Below are positions 1 to 11,937 of a stretch of DNA of 64,000 nt, one piece after another. The translations under genes and the position numbers were made by a program. This DNA comes from Krasilnikovozyma curviuscula. Taxonomy: Eukaryota; Basidiomycota; Tremellomycetes; Cystofilobasidiales; Mrakiaceae. The notes below the pieces were generated by a model. The model saw only the letters and a program-made list of their open reading frames with translations. It did not search any database and was not told the DNA's origin. Within the stretch, counting starts at the first letter, position 1. Each line of letters starts with the position of its first letter. Location: positions 41,610-105,609 of the forward strand of contig MVAQ01000054.1 of assembly GCA_014825775.1 (NCBI GenBank), given 5' to 3'.

Positions 1-706
1 TGCCTTTGTCCGTGCAGCTCACGATTCATTTCCCAGAACCACTCGAACCTTTCACCCTCTCGCCTCTCTCGCATGGCATCATTGCAAATGAATCGACATA
101 CCGTCTCGTTGGCAAGATCAAGATTGAGGTCTCGATGAAGAAATTGATGCAGGGGCTCAAGTGGGAGAAGTTGGTCGGTGAGGAAGCTGAGGACGCTTTG
201 TTGAACGCTATGAGCGGTATGTGGTCTGTATTTTCATATCTTGCTACTGATTGACTAAATACGAACTATGTTGGTGTATGTTGGTGTATGTTGGTGGCTC
301 CCAGCTGTTAAAGAGACGAAATCAGATCATTCATACCCTTCGTCGGCGAAACGTGGAAAGAAGGACTGGGGTCGAGTTGTCAGAGAAGAGGAAGAATTGC
401 TTAACGAACCACTAAGTGATTCAAAAGAAGATCCCGTAAGTTATTTCCTCTCTTTTTAAGCTGTAAGGGGGGAATTATTTTGACACGCGTTCATTCTTCC
501 TGCCGCTTCAGAACGCAGGTTCAGAACAACAACTTAATGAACTCTTCCAAAAGATCTATGCTGATGGAGATGATGAGACTAAGAAGGCGATGATCAAGAG
601 TATGCAGGAGAGCGGTGGAACCACGCTGAGTACGAATTGGAATGAAATCGGAAAGAAAAAGACCGAAGTCAAACCGCCTAGTGGTGCTGAGGCGAGGAAA
701 TGGTAG
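1..706 (+). CDS. SGT1: SGT1-like co-chaperone, 3' part (CS + SGS domains)
   Basis: Partial gene; the 5' end lies left of the window. Visible exons are <1-216, 305-435 and 512-706, joined in phase. The first exon encodes the end of a CS (p23-like) domain, including a KIKIEVSMKK strand and the closing LKWEKL segment. The next two encode the SGS domain: a lysine-rich linker, LNELFQKIYADGDDETK, a MIKSMQESGG helix and TNWNEIG, ending at a TAG stop. In known SGT1 proteins the CS domain binds Hsp90 and the SGS domain binds Skp1/LRR clients, supporting SCF ubiquitin ligase and kinetochore assembly in cytosol and nucleus. The N-terminal TPR region cannot be seen. Family assignment is firm because CS followed by SGS is diagnostic. 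Introns are short, 88 and 76 nt. Confidence 0.93.
267..296 (+). repeat. three perfect 10-bp tandem copies inside an SGT1 intron
   Basis: The decamer TATGTTGGTG occurs three times in a row within the first visible intron of SGT1, ending 8 bp before its acceptor AG. It is a minisatellite-like micro-expansion with no evident function. Confidence 0.9.
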
Positions 707-913
707 GAAGGGATTTAAAAGAGAACTTCTGTGAATAGGTCATGTTGTATAAAAATCATTGATTAACGGAATCTGACCGATTTCTTTTTGTGCATTCCAA
801 TACGCAAGCTTCTAACGACCATCTTCACGAATTCAGAAAGCCCATAACTCATTACTCTATATCCAAGCGAAATAATATCCAAATATCTGGCTCAAGGGCA
901 GAACTTTAAAGCT

Positions 914-1333
914 ATGGCATCTACGTCGACAGCACCTTCAATACCTGCGATTCAGCTCCAGTACTCTTTCGACTTACCACCTGCCTGCCCTACACCCTCA
1001 ACCTCTCCGTCACACAACACCAAAACCTACATCATCCCACCCCCTTCTTCCCAGCCTCCCTCTTCGACGACAGCGGCGGCAGAACCAGCTCTCACAAAGT
1101 CAGGCGAGCCAATCGACCTACCAGAAGAAGAAGGAATCTACACGAGGCTGCTGAGTACGATGAAGCATGTACACGGGGAGATAAATTCCCTGCTGAGTGA
1201 ATGGAAAGATGTTGTTGATCCATGGGAGAAGGAGAGGGATGAGGCTTTAGCTTCGACGGTGGGAGGAAAGACCGCTGCGAAGGATGAGGTGGATGAGGAA
1301 GAAGAGGACGAGGATGTTGAAGATGAGGAGTAG
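914..1333 (+). CDS. small acidic protein, probable KEOPS subunit Gon7-like
   Basis: Single-exon 139-residue protein. The first ~75 residues are Pro/Ser/Thr-rich. Residues about 76-115 form one predicted amphipathic helix (YTRLLSTMKHVHGEINSLLS). The C-terminus is an acidic tail of Glu/Asp. This order, a short helix carrying an H/Q-x-x-I-N-x-x-L pattern followed by a strongly acidic tail, resembles fungal Gon7, the small disordered subunit of the KEOPS/EKC complex. That complex makes the t6A modification on ANN-decoding tRNAs and supports telomere maintenance. The match is by pattern only, so the name is tentative; other small acidic proteins could look alike. The gene lies 208 bp after SGT1 and 138 bp before the next gene, in the same direction. 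Confidence 0.55.
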   Translation: MASTSTAPSIPAIQLQYSFDLPPACPTPSTSPSHNTKTYIIPPPSSQPPSSTTAAAEPALTKSGEPIDLPEEEGIYTRLLSTMKHVHGEINSLLSEWKDVVDPWEKERDEALASTVGGKTAAKDEVDEEEEDEDVEDEE

Positions 1334-1470
1334 GAGACACCAAACTTTTGAAATGTTGTACATTTAGCCTCATTCCTCATTCCATTAGCAAGAAATCCCA
1401 TTCGCCTTTTAATTTCCAACCTGACGGCCACCGAAATCCAGTTTCGCTTTATCGTTCGACTCATTTAAGG

Positions 1471-3873
1471 ATGGGAAAGCTACCTACTGGCTCCCTTATC
1501 TCCCTGGGTAGCAGTTCAATCGAAGCCAGTGCTGAGACTTCCTTCGATTACATTGTCGTTGGTGGTGGGACGGCTGGCTGTGTCTTGGCTTCAAGACTGT
1601 CATCCGCAGATGGGAATCCCTCTGTCTTATTGTTGGAGAGGGGGCAAGGTGAGCTCAACCTCAGGAGGTTTACCTATAAGTACTTCTTCTGATTTCACTC
1701 CCTGTTATCTTTGCTCTCGCTCCGTCCTTGTCTGAAGCCCACGACAGCTTCACTTCTCGGGTTCCTCTCCTCTCAACAGCTAACCAAACCTCCCCAACGA
1801 AATCCCTCCAGTTTAAAACTGTACCTCAGCCAGGGCTGAATGGCAAAACGACAACGATACCAGGTGGGAAGATGCTTGGCGGCAGCAGTCGAATCAACTC
1901 GTCAATTTATACACGAGGCTCCCCCGCCGAATTCGATCGATGGGCATCTGAATTCAACCTGCCAGACTGGGACTGGAAAGGTGTTTTGCCTTTTTTCGTC
2001 AAGAGTCAGGGCCACGATTCCAGTATCGTCACTTCCAACGCGCCGGACATCAACACGAACACTAGCAGCACGCCCAGTCAGCTTGAAGGACACACTGGGA
2101 CCAACGGACCATGGCGAACGTCGAAGCCGTCTAAGCTGATCTGGCCATCGGCGATATCATTCTTCCGCTCAGCGCAATCAATTGGGATCCCGTTCGTCGA
2201 AGACCTCAGTGATCCGAAAGGAAGTGCGAATAGTGTCGCAGTTCATACTTTGACGGGTAATCAAGGCGAGAGGTTGAGCACATACGACGCGTACCTGAAA
2301 CCTGGTTCGTTTGGAACGGGGCTGCGGGTCGGGCTGGGAGCTGTGGTGAGTAAGGTTGAAATTGATGAGGTGACGAAGCGAGCAATTGGGATTTGGTTCG
2401 AGGATGAAAAGAAACCGGGTGAGCTCGATTTCCCATACTCTCAATCGCGTCGATGTGATCATCGGTCTGAAGTGAGACCACCAACACATATTAACTGACG
2501 TGACGTCTGATTACCAGGACACAAATTATTTGCTGCAGCAAATAAAGAAATCATCCTCACGGCAGGAGCTATGATTTCACCTCAAATTCTTTTACTCAGT
2601 GGTATCGGACCCTCCTCAGCCACACCGTTGACGCCGAATACTTCAGATGCTTATCTTTCTCCTCCGGCTGACGACAACTTCGGAATCAAGAAAGTCGTGG
2701 AGCTTCCGGTCGGTGAAGGACTACAGGATCACATTGGTGTCTACTTGCCTTATCAAGTTCCGTTCGTCCATTTAGTTCATCTCCTTATTACCTCTGTGAA
2801 TTTGCTGTGAAACATTTTTTATAGGTACGGTGACTCCCTTGATCGAATCGAATCAAGCCCCTTCTACGCAATGAAACAGTTAGGAAGTTACATGCTCTCG
2901 AGATATGGTGCTTTCACTTTCCAAGGCGCTCATGTTCGTTTTCTTTCCTGAGTGCCGGCGGTGTTGGTTGCGAATCGTGACTTCTTCTCCTCTGCTCTTT
3001 TTTAGGGTGCCATCTTCACTTCCTCCTCTCTTATACCGCGCCTCCTCTCCTCCTCGTCGACATACAGCAAGGCGAACCCTTTAGTCACGAGTCAACACGC
3101 CGTTGATGAGATTCCCAACATTGAGATACTGCCGCTACCGATGAGGATGCACGCTAGTATGGACGATGGAAAGCCTGATGGGTACGTTTCAATCTCTCTT
3201 TCAGTTTTATGTCTCATGAGCAGCGTTCGCTCAACGTTCATTTCGCTTTGGTATACCTACAGCGACACTGACTCGCTCATGAAAGGCCAATACGACAAAT
3301 CCCTAGGCTACTTCACTCCTATCGTCGTAAACATCTCACCACTCTCTACCGGCTCCCTCAAGCTCCGTTCCTCCAATCCGCTTGATCTACCGCTCGTTGA
3401 CCCTGCGTATCTCGCGCGTCCGGAAGATGTCAAGGTGATTATCGAGGGTATGAAGCTGGTCAAGAAACTCACGACAACCATGGCGTCTGAAGGGTATGCA
3501 GTGAAAGCTGTTGGACCGAACTTTCCTTTCTCAGACGGTGAAGAGGATGATACGAAGTTGGAGGAGTATGCGAGGACGTGGTCAGCACCTTGTTATCACG
3601 TGTCGTCAACGTGCAGGATGTCAGGAATTGAAGGTGATGGGGTTGTAGATGCGGAGTTGAAGGTGAAAGGTGGCATCAAGGGGTTGAGAGTCAGCGACGC
3701 CAGCGTGTTTCCAAGGACGCTAAGCGCGCACTGTCAGGTGAGTTTGCCGCAGCTGTTGTGTGGAAAGGTTGATTAAGTGTAATCTAATGGTTCTCCGCTT
3801 ATCTGCACAGGCTGCTACCGTAATGGTTGCCGAAAAATGCGCGGCGATGATCTTGGCTGAGCTACAATTGTAG
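1471..3873 (+). CDS. GMC-family FAD oxidoreductase
   Basis: Seven exons: 1471-1648, 1738-2418, 2518-2761, 2825-2933, 3006-3181, 3263-3737, 3811-3873; all junctions keep phase. The product is about 640 residues. The N-terminus has the Rossmann FAD motif VVGGGTAGCVLASRL, followed by LLLERG. The GMC signature 1 region PGGKMLGGSSRINSSIYTRG and signature 2 GAMISPQILLLSGIGP are both present. The C-terminal part holds the catalytic-type SAPCYHVSSTCRMS and AHCQAATVMVAEK segments with the expected histidines. Family members oxidise alcohols, sugars or choline with FAD. No signal peptide precedes the Rossmann fold and there is no C-terminal PTS1, so an intracellular role is likelier than a secreted lignocellulose role. 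The substrate cannot be told from sequence. Confidence 0.93.
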
Positions 3874-4896
3874 CACGAGCGTCTTAAGCCGTCCCTTGCT
3901 GTGAACTGTGTAAAAAAAAAAAAAAAAAACATGATGATAGGACGCCATCTTATGGCAGTCGTTTGTTGTAATGGAATGTCTCTCTGTAATGAATTAAATA
4001 ACAGCGTGGTTTTTAAAGTCAAATCTAACGCCATTGACGGTCTGACGATAGTTGCTTGCCAGACGTACAAACTTCTTCTTCGAATCCATCTGATGACCAA
4101 ACATCGTTATCATCCGAATCACTCTCCAATGAAGTATCGCGACAGATGTCGGTATCGTAAACGTTCATTGCCGTTCACCGGCGGCTTCAGCTTTGCCTAC
4201 AATGGAATTAAAGTTAGACCAAGTGACATCTGTTACAGCTCTCAGACTAGAGAAGCACAGATACGAACCACAGTCGCAACCTGATTGGCGAGAGGAGTAC
4301 ATCATTAATGGAATTCATCGCTCATAGTTCAAAAAGAGATGTTTACCTTCACAAGGACCGGACTACAAAATTCAAACGATGGGCCTTAGTCAATTTCTGT
4401 CTCTTCAGATAGGAGTCTATTTGTAAGAAAACGAACTTCAACCTCTTGGGCAGTTGCACATTCTTCAGCTTTGGACATCGTAGGTGAAAAATTGACTATC
4501 GTATGTTTTGATCGAGGTACTACTATATTAGAGAAGAAAGGGTGGCTTCAGATAACCCCTCTGAGCCTCTTTTATACTTTTGGGCGCGTATATAGGGGTA
4601 GTGGACACGACCTTACGGAATCTTCCGGAGTGACCACCCCGAGAAGAACAAACTGAGTTAAACCTGCTTGTTACGATGAAACCAAACATCAACAAACCAG
4701 GTACTTTCCCATGGAAGACATTTATTTTAAAAACAGTTTTCAAGCTACTAAGTACGAGTTGAGAGAGAGCGGGTGATAAATGCAAATAGTAGATGAAGCA
4801 AGAACAAACGAATGTCTGAACAGAGAGTTAGGGGCATAAATGAAGTACCTCCCATGTTCTTCTCCATTCTCTAAATTCCTTCAGTTAAACTGTACC
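3874..4896. other. convergent intergenic region with an A18 tract
   Basis: About 1 kb between two converging genes. An 18-A run occurs at 3912-3929, 38 bp after the GMC stop. Open frames here (up to 127 codons) have no family resemblance, no good splice partners and poor composition, so no gene is called. Confidence 0.6.
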
Positions 4897-6795
4897 TCAA
4901 ATGACTCCCTCAACTCCACCGTAGCCCATTCCAGCGCCCATCTCAGCCATTTTTCGCTCTCTGAACGATTTTCGATACTTTCTTCTCTCGAGCGTGACAA
5001 AGGCGACCACAATGATGGCTGGTGGGTAGAAAGTACCAGCAAAAATATCCAAAGCGTAGGCGCAAGAGACGCATGCCGTCAGTCGTAAGGTTCTTTTCCG
5101 TGTTGGTGTTCACAGCAGACTCACCAATCACAGAGACACCTGCGAAGACGCCTAGACCGATAGGCAAGACCTGAAGCTGAGTTCCAGGTAGCACAAAAGC
5201 TAACGAAACCAGTTGTTGTAAATTTTAATAGAAGAAGTTGTAGCGGGTCACAGATTGGTCAAAACAATGGTCAGATAATCCAATGGAAGAGACGAAGTAG
5301 CACTCACCTGCTGCAGCAGCAGTAGCAGTTACAGCTGTGTTTCCAATCCCAATAGTGATGGTCTGAGATCCACTGACGCTAAGACTGACACTTGAAGAGA
5401 TATTGGCGACGACGGTGGCAGCAATTACTGCCGAAGGCGACGGCGAGATGACCGCAGAAGAAAGGGTTGACGGTGAACGCGGAGCAGTAAGGAGCGAATT
5501 AGTGTTGACTAATGGAATTGATGATAGGAATACAGTGGTTGCGGATGCCGGTGATTGAAAAGCGTTTGCTGCCATGGATTGCATTCCTACGGCTGACGCT
5601 CCTCCTATACCCTGAACTGTGTTTGATTGAGAAGAAACAGAGATTGCGGTGGATTTTGGAGACGAATTGGGTATAGACGTTGTAGGTGCTGCTCCTGAGG
5701 TGGATTCCGACGTTAATGAAGCACTGGAGGATGATGAAGAAGCTACAGCTACAGGAGTAATTGAGGTGGTGATTGCAGAAGACTTGACGTTTGGTGTGGA
5801 TTGAGATGATTCTATTGAGGAGAGAGTAAACGAGGTTGTGAAGGTGACCGCCTGTGAAGGAAACAGTGGTAGAAGTTTTGCGTCTCAGCCTTGAGCTCCA
5901 ACCGTTCAGAAAGAGCGAGATGAATTTAGACCTACTCCCGTGCCAGTCAACGTTGTCGTAACACCATTCTTCCCGTCACTGCTTTGTGCCGCCGATGTTA
6001 CTTCACTACCGCTCGCAGTCGCACTACCACCAACAGTTACAGCAGTGAATGTTCCAGTCCCGACTCCACTTGTCAGGCTGCTGAAGTCCAAGGTTGTCGT
6101 CCCACCAGCGGTTGCTGCCGCCCTATTTGGTTTGGTTGTGACTGTACACTGTCGTGATGAAGCCGCCTGGGAGGCTGATTCAGAAGAGTTTGAATTTGAT
6201 GAGGATAAAGATAATGGAATCAGGCAGATTTCAGTGACAAGGCCGATATCGCTGGTTGAGTTAAGAGCGAAGCCAATGGAGGTTTTGACACATTTAGCTG
6301 GGAAAGTCGAAACATCTGGGTAATGAAGCAAAGGACATACGTTTGGGTGACTGTGATAGTTTCGATTGCCGGAATCACACTCCCATCTGCAAGTTCCATG
6401 GTTATTTCTCGTCGACTTAGTGAGACCGGTTTGCCTTGTCTTGCAATCCCAGTGCCGACTGATCGGCTGATGAGACCTTGAAGACCGTCTGTTTCCTTCA
6501 ATGATGACTCCCTTCTATCTATCACTCCAAATACATCCCTACCAAGACCAGCAGTACCGTCTTGCTTCTGAATTGGTACCGATCCAAGATGAATGGAAAC
6601 GTCGTCCTTGTGATTGATGGGTGGCTGCTGATGGAGGCCGTTGTAACGAGTTGAGATAGAAGGCAACATAAACAGAAACAGGATGGGGATGAGAAAAAAG
6701 ACAAAGAGTTGACATGATCGCCTGCGATGCTGTTGGTTGTCAGATTCCTGCTGCTGCTGAGACTGTTGCAGCTGATCCACAGCTGACGATGCCAT
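4897..6795 (-). CDS. Ser/Thr-rich single-span membrane protein, cell-wall sensor-like
   Basis: Five exons on the minus strand: 6795-6341, 6251-5936, 5851-5308, 5199-5125, 5018-4897, giving 503 residues. After a polar Gln-rich start and RRR comes a hydrophobic segment at about residues 28-46 (signal anchor or late signal peptide). A long Ser/Thr/Ala/Val-rich stretch follows, expected to be O-glycosylated. A clean transmembrane helix lies near residues 450-473 (IGLGVFAGVSVIGAIIVVAF), followed at once by the basic tail ERRKYRKSFRERK. This layout resembles Mid2/Wsc-type stress sensors or other mannoprotein receptors, but there is no WSC cysteine domain and no sequence family I can name. The last two introns interrupt the helix coding region and the frame runs through it cleanly. 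Intron 1 uses an acceptor after a CTTAAC branch-like site; nearer AGs would break the frame. Confidence 0.78.
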
Positions 6796-7395
6796 ACAAA
6801 TTAAGAAGAGACCAGCTCTGATTGAGGAGGGGAATGGTGGTACAAATATAAAGCAAGAAAGGGCAAAGAGAAGGTGATGGTTAGGTGAAGAGAGCGAAAA
6901 TCAGTACTGACCTGCCAAGGGGGTTCAGGAGGTGACGCTGATCGCAGCTGACGTTTCATGTGCTTCCATTGTTTCAACGAGGCTGCTGGCCAGATCCAAG
7001 AGGCTCATTGCACAATAAACGTCCATTCATTAGGTTGTTTATTTGTATATAAAGGAATGCACGAAGATATTTGTTACTGTGGCAAAACAAAGAGTGACAG
7101 AAAACCGAGTCCAGCTCGTCTCGTCATGACAGGTTTCATAGGATGAGGTTCTAAAGAGAGGACAAAAAAGAGGGAAAGATGTATTTTAATTCATCATGCA
7201 AGTTTGGGATGTAGTGAGGGTGAATAACATGTGGGTATTTGACGTGTGAGGGAAAAGCAGTTGAGTATGTTGACTAGGGCTACATAGAGGTCAATTTACT
7301 GCAGGCAGATATTGTTTGTTGGTAAATTTGAACAGTTGAAGAGAGAAAACGAGTAGTCATTTGTTGGTTTTTTATGAAGGATGTATGAAGTCAGC
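6796..7395. other. intergenic, promoter of the membrane-protein gene
   Basis: 600 bp between the start of one minus-strand gene and the end of the next. Only spurious short frames are seen. It should contain the promoter of the upstream minus gene and the 3' UTR of the channel gene; no motif stands out. Confidence 0.5.
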
Positions 7396-10300
7396 TTAAA
7401 CGGCACCGCTCGTCTTCTCGTTCATTTCAATGACTTCGCCTCCGTCTCCGTCACGAAGCTGGATTCTTCTTGGCGGCCCGCCAGCAGCATTTTGACGTTG
7501 TCTCAATGCTTGACCAGGGGAAGGAGTACCCGCTCTGGTAGGAGGAAGAGTACCACCAGCCTCCTGCAAAGGAAAGAGGACACCAACAGAGGTTAGCTAT
7601 CGATTTCTTAAGCATCACTTACAAAAATACGTTACTCACATCTTCGCCAAACAAGTTCTGAGAAGGATCGGCGATAATGTTGGATCTGTCGACGAAGGAG
7701 TAAGCTGGAACATCGACAGCAGTGATGTTGTCGTCGGATGCTCTAGAGGAAGGTGGCGGTGGTGGTGAACGTTGTACATATGGGACTTCCATCTATAGTG
7801 CAGAACACTCAAGTCAGCTGTGTGTGATGAAACATTGTTAAAGAAAACAAATTGGTCACGAACGTATTGAGTTGGTTCAGCTGGGGCTGGAGCCGGATCA
7901 CCAGCGCCGCCTGGTCCGAAAATCTTCAATTCAGCCAAGGCTGTTTTCAATGCACAGACCCATTTATTGCGTCTTTGCAACTTCAGAGCACCTTGTTGCC
8001 AGTTGGTCTTTGCAGAACGAAACAAGTCAATTGAAAAGCTACCGGAAGCATAAAAAAACGAAGACATACCTTGTAGCGAATGTCAGTCTTCAATTGCAGT
8101 TTACCTTGAGCAGCAAAGTCGTCGATCGTAACATCCCAGGTTGGGAGGTAGTCCCTTGGCTCGCTCTTCACAAACAGAAGCATCTTTTCCCTTAGAGCCT
8201 GGATCTTGTCAAAGGAAGTATCGAAAGCGACTTCGAAGGCGAAGGACTCAGACTAAACAGAGAGAATAAAAGGTTGGAAAAGATCATGCTGCAACGACCC
8301 GGAGGAGAATGCTTACAGTTGGACCAGATCTACGAGCGTTTTCAATCAACTTGGTGTTCAAGATGTTGTTCGGAATGAAGCACCATTTGCCATCGAGACG
8401 CCGGAACGAAGTGCTGAGGAGATTCATTTCCAAGACGACATATCCGATAGAATCAATAGTAACATTGTCGCCGACATCGAATGGATGCTGCAAGAACAAA
8501 AAGCCGGTGATCAGATGTTGAATTTGCGAGGTGCAGAGGTATACACGGTTGCTCACCTTGACAAGAAGGAAGATACAACTAGCAAGGATCTCTTGAGAGG
8601 TGCTTCCGATCAACCATGAAAGAGACAAGAGGAAAGTAGAAGCAGATGTAGCCAAAGTGGTAAGTTTGGTACTGCAATAGCGAAAGGAAAGTCAATGTTC
8701 AAGCTCCAGATACCATAGCGGCAGAGAGAAAGAAGACGCACGTTATCATCGAAGTCATGATCAAGACATCAATCAAGAGGACGATCCACAACAAGATGCT
8801 GTCAAAGTTCTTGATGGCTCCATCCAAATCCCTCAAGCTTGACGCCAACGACAAACGATCTCTGTGAATTTCCATCAAAGCCATTTCGATCTCGTCTCGT
8901 GAAGCATCTCCGTTCTCGTCAACATCAAGGACAGCAAAACCATCCTGAGCTATCTCGAGAGTTGGGAAGAATCGAGCGATGTCGGCCAAGCCGATGTGAT
9001 CCTTTCCATAACGGAACGAATAATAGATTCTTCGAGCGAGCTATGTCACATCCACCCATTTGTTAATAGATGGAAACATCGATAAGGAAAAGAAAATGCA
9101 ACCAGTGGCACTCACCATGCGAGTCTTGTTTGGGGAGGATAATGCTGCAAGGACCATACTTTGAGGACTGTTTGGCTGAAGGACGCTAGCACCGACCATT
9201 TCTGAGGCGACGTTCCCAATAGCGTTCGTAGTGGTGGCCGCAGCATTTCTCATGCCTCTCATGACCTTCTTGATACCTTGTTTAGCCATGTTTCCTTTGG
9301 TCATCGTCGACGCGCCATCCTTAGCAATGATAGTGTCGGACCGACCCATATCCGACGAGTTTTGGTACAGAATGGTGAGGACTTTAAGCTGAAAGTTCTG
9401 TGTACGAATTCGGTCTTGGTATGATTCCTTGTGGAAGTTGTAGGCTATGAACTGCAGGAACGGGATATGGTGCTGTCAGGTTATGTGGAGTCCCAAGAGG
9501 GTTTGGACAGAAGTAGACAAAACTACTTACTTGAATAGCAACCTTTTCACCACCAAGGACACAGCTGGAGAGGAAGAGACCGAAGAAGATGTTGGACATG
9601 GTCGCCAAATTGGAAGTTGTAGTAGTCGAAGCAGCTGAGTCTTTTCGAGCCTCGATCAAAGGTTGGAAAGCGATCCAGGTGCTGTATGCGTAAAAAGAGG
9701 GGAAAGAAGATCAGCAATAATGCAACAGGTTCGAAGACGCAGCAAGGGCTCAGCTTACACCAAGGACCAAGTGAAGAAACAGAAGTATTTTTCCAACGCC
9801 TTGGCGTGACCGACCCAGGTCTTATCACCGCCAATGACCGCACCAACGGTAGCTCTGATGAATGCAGGCAGCAGCTTGAAGAAAGCCATCGACCCCCACC
9901 AACTACCCCAAAAGACGCTGAGCCAAATAGACCACCACAAGAGGGAGACATCCCACACTTTGGCCTTCGCTCTAAAGTTGGAGTCACCTACAATCCAGAC
10001 GATACCGGGGATCCACAAGAGCGCGAGAACGGGAACGATGAAAAGAATCCATCTAGTGATGATTGATCGAGAGATGAGGAAATAATAGAGCTTTGAGAAC
10101 TTGGTTGTACCGGCATCGCCTGGGAGGATTGTTTACAAGTTTTTCCGAAAATATGAACAATTATTTTATTTTGTGGGAGACGAAGAGATTGGTTAGTGAT
10201 GTCGAGCTATCTTCAGTAAGAGGATAAAGGTCAGGAAGGAGCTCACCTTCGGCAAACTTAAGGGTGTCAACTCCGTTTCCAGTTCTGATATCGTACTCTT

Positions 10301-10873
10301 CGAATTCTTTACCACCTACGACGTTGCCTAGCACATCAAACGAGTGGTTTCTAGAGAAAGGTGGAGTCTTTTGATTGTGGACAGTTGGTCCACCACCTTG
10401 GCTCGAAGTATTTGGTGAACGATCGTGAACCTGAGTGTAGTCTTTAACTTGGGGAGTATTGTGAGAGCTGTTGTGCAAAGGTAAAATTGAGTGGAATGAT
10501 GGTTTGGAGATGTTTGGTGGAGTTGAAGACGGGTAAGCATTGTGCTGTTGAGGTTGATTGCTAGCGTGACCTGCAGCAAAGTGATGGGATGCGTTCAAAT
10601 TGCTGGTTGAAGCTAGACGAGGATCATTTTCCTCCGAGTGAAGTCCACCATAAGGCTAAGGTATACAATAGAGCACGTTTGATGGGAGTCAATAGGCGAA
10701 ATCGCATCGAAAATGTTTGAAACGCCCTTGAAAAACAGCAGGAAAAGGAGGGTACGCACGTCCTCTGAGGCTCTGAAATGAGTGGTAGCTGGAGATATAC
10801 CAGGTTGAGGGCCGTTGGTATCGTACTGGTGTACGATCTCCAACGGTAAAGCAGGAGGAGGGGTTCTTGACAT
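7396..10873 (-). CDS. MscS-type mechanosensitive channel with EF-hand (Msy1/Msy2-like)
   Basis: Twelve exons: 10873-10760, 10655-10247, 10119-9759, 9681-9531, 9451-9116, 9040-8742, 8671-8557, 8487-8317, 8252-8070, 8007-7864, 7792-7640, 7563-7396; 867 residues, all phases consistent. A polar N-terminus (~190 residues) precedes several hydrophobic helices. A canonical EF-hand loop, DVDENGDASRDE, lies at about residues 495-507. The last helices and the MscS core follow, including [29 protein letters not shown] split by an intron at LLVK/HPFD. The tail is Pro-rich and acidic. Fission-yeast Msy1 and Msy2 share this EF-hand + MscS design; they sit in ER membranes and tune calcium entry under hypo-osmotic shock. 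The same role is inferred here. The EF-hand has all canonical liganding positions, so calcium binding is plausible. Confidence 0.95.
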
Positions 10874-11937
10874 CTTTGTAAGGAATGAGAGTGGTAGTTA
10901 GTATCGAACCCTTTGTCACGGACGAAAATAAAGGGCTATGATGCGTATAAAGAGGCGTGTGTTTCAGATAATTTTTTATGTGAACTGGATTTTGCTGTGC
11001 AGCAGCCCCAACATCAAAACAGCAGGAGGAAAAGTAGATTGCAGAGCAGTAGTCACCAGGCAGAATAGCGGTAACAGCCCCAGCTCCAGCGCAGCGCGGT
11101 GTCGCAGTTCTGTCACTCGAGCCCGGTTCATTCTCCGGGATGGTATATAGCTACCACCCGTTCTTCATTGACGAGATGAGAATTTTAAAAGCTGTGAGAT
11201 AATACCGGTATTCCACATGCTGAGGAACTATGGCCTTGATGGTACTCGAACTAAACATATTGCCGCTTTTTTTCTTCCCTGAGATAAGATACATTCCCTG
11301 CTCAAAAAAGTATCAAACACTTCAAATGGAAGACTAGACTTCTGGCCTTGAACTTTGAGATTTATCAGTTTTTTTCTGGAAAAAACGCGGCTTCCTATAC
11401 CAATTCTAAAAGAAAATAAGCAAAGCCAGAGTAGACATGTGCTGTTATGAGGCATACGACAGAAATCATAGTCAAACCAGAAGGAGAGAAGAGGTCGCAG
11501 AGACTGATAAAGTATTTGAAAAGTCAGCCAAGAATAGGGTTGCTATTCGAACGGAACCCTATTCGGGACATCAAGAGGACCCAGCTTGGATTATAACCTC
11601 AGCTTTGTTGTAGTTTGTTGTAGTTAAAGCCAAAAGATTAAACTGAAACAGGCACTTTTCATTACATTTGGGGGAGAAAAGGCATTAGAGAAGATGAGGT
11701 CAGTCAATATTGATGATCCAAACAGGATTGAAGAGCCAGCAGGGCGGACGTGAGATTTCCTGAAGCAAAACACTAAAGCGCCGCACAATAGAGCAGGCTC
11801 AGCGTTAGGGCATTGTTTGAAGACCAAAGTATAAGAAGCTTTCTCCTGCGTTCCCGTGAAGGAGCGGACAATACAAGCAAAATGATCTAGACACAACAAC
11901 GACAATCGCCCCATTAAAAACTAAGTAACTCCATCCA
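10874..11937. other. intergenic, channel promoter and neighbouring 3' region
   Basis: About 1.06 kb between two minus-strand genes. Frames of 66-96 codons occur but lack start context, splice continuity or protein-like composition. Nothing else is recognised. Confidence 0.5.

Noticed and set aside
3912..3929. A18 tract as a sign of a retrocopy
   Set aside because: The adjacent GMC gene retains six introns and there are no target-site duplications, so it is a simple homopolymer.
3901..4284. 127-codon plus-strand frame after the GMC gene
   Set aside because: It begins at the poly-A tract, has no family features and overlaps an equally long minus-strand frame; typical of chance in a convergent spacer.
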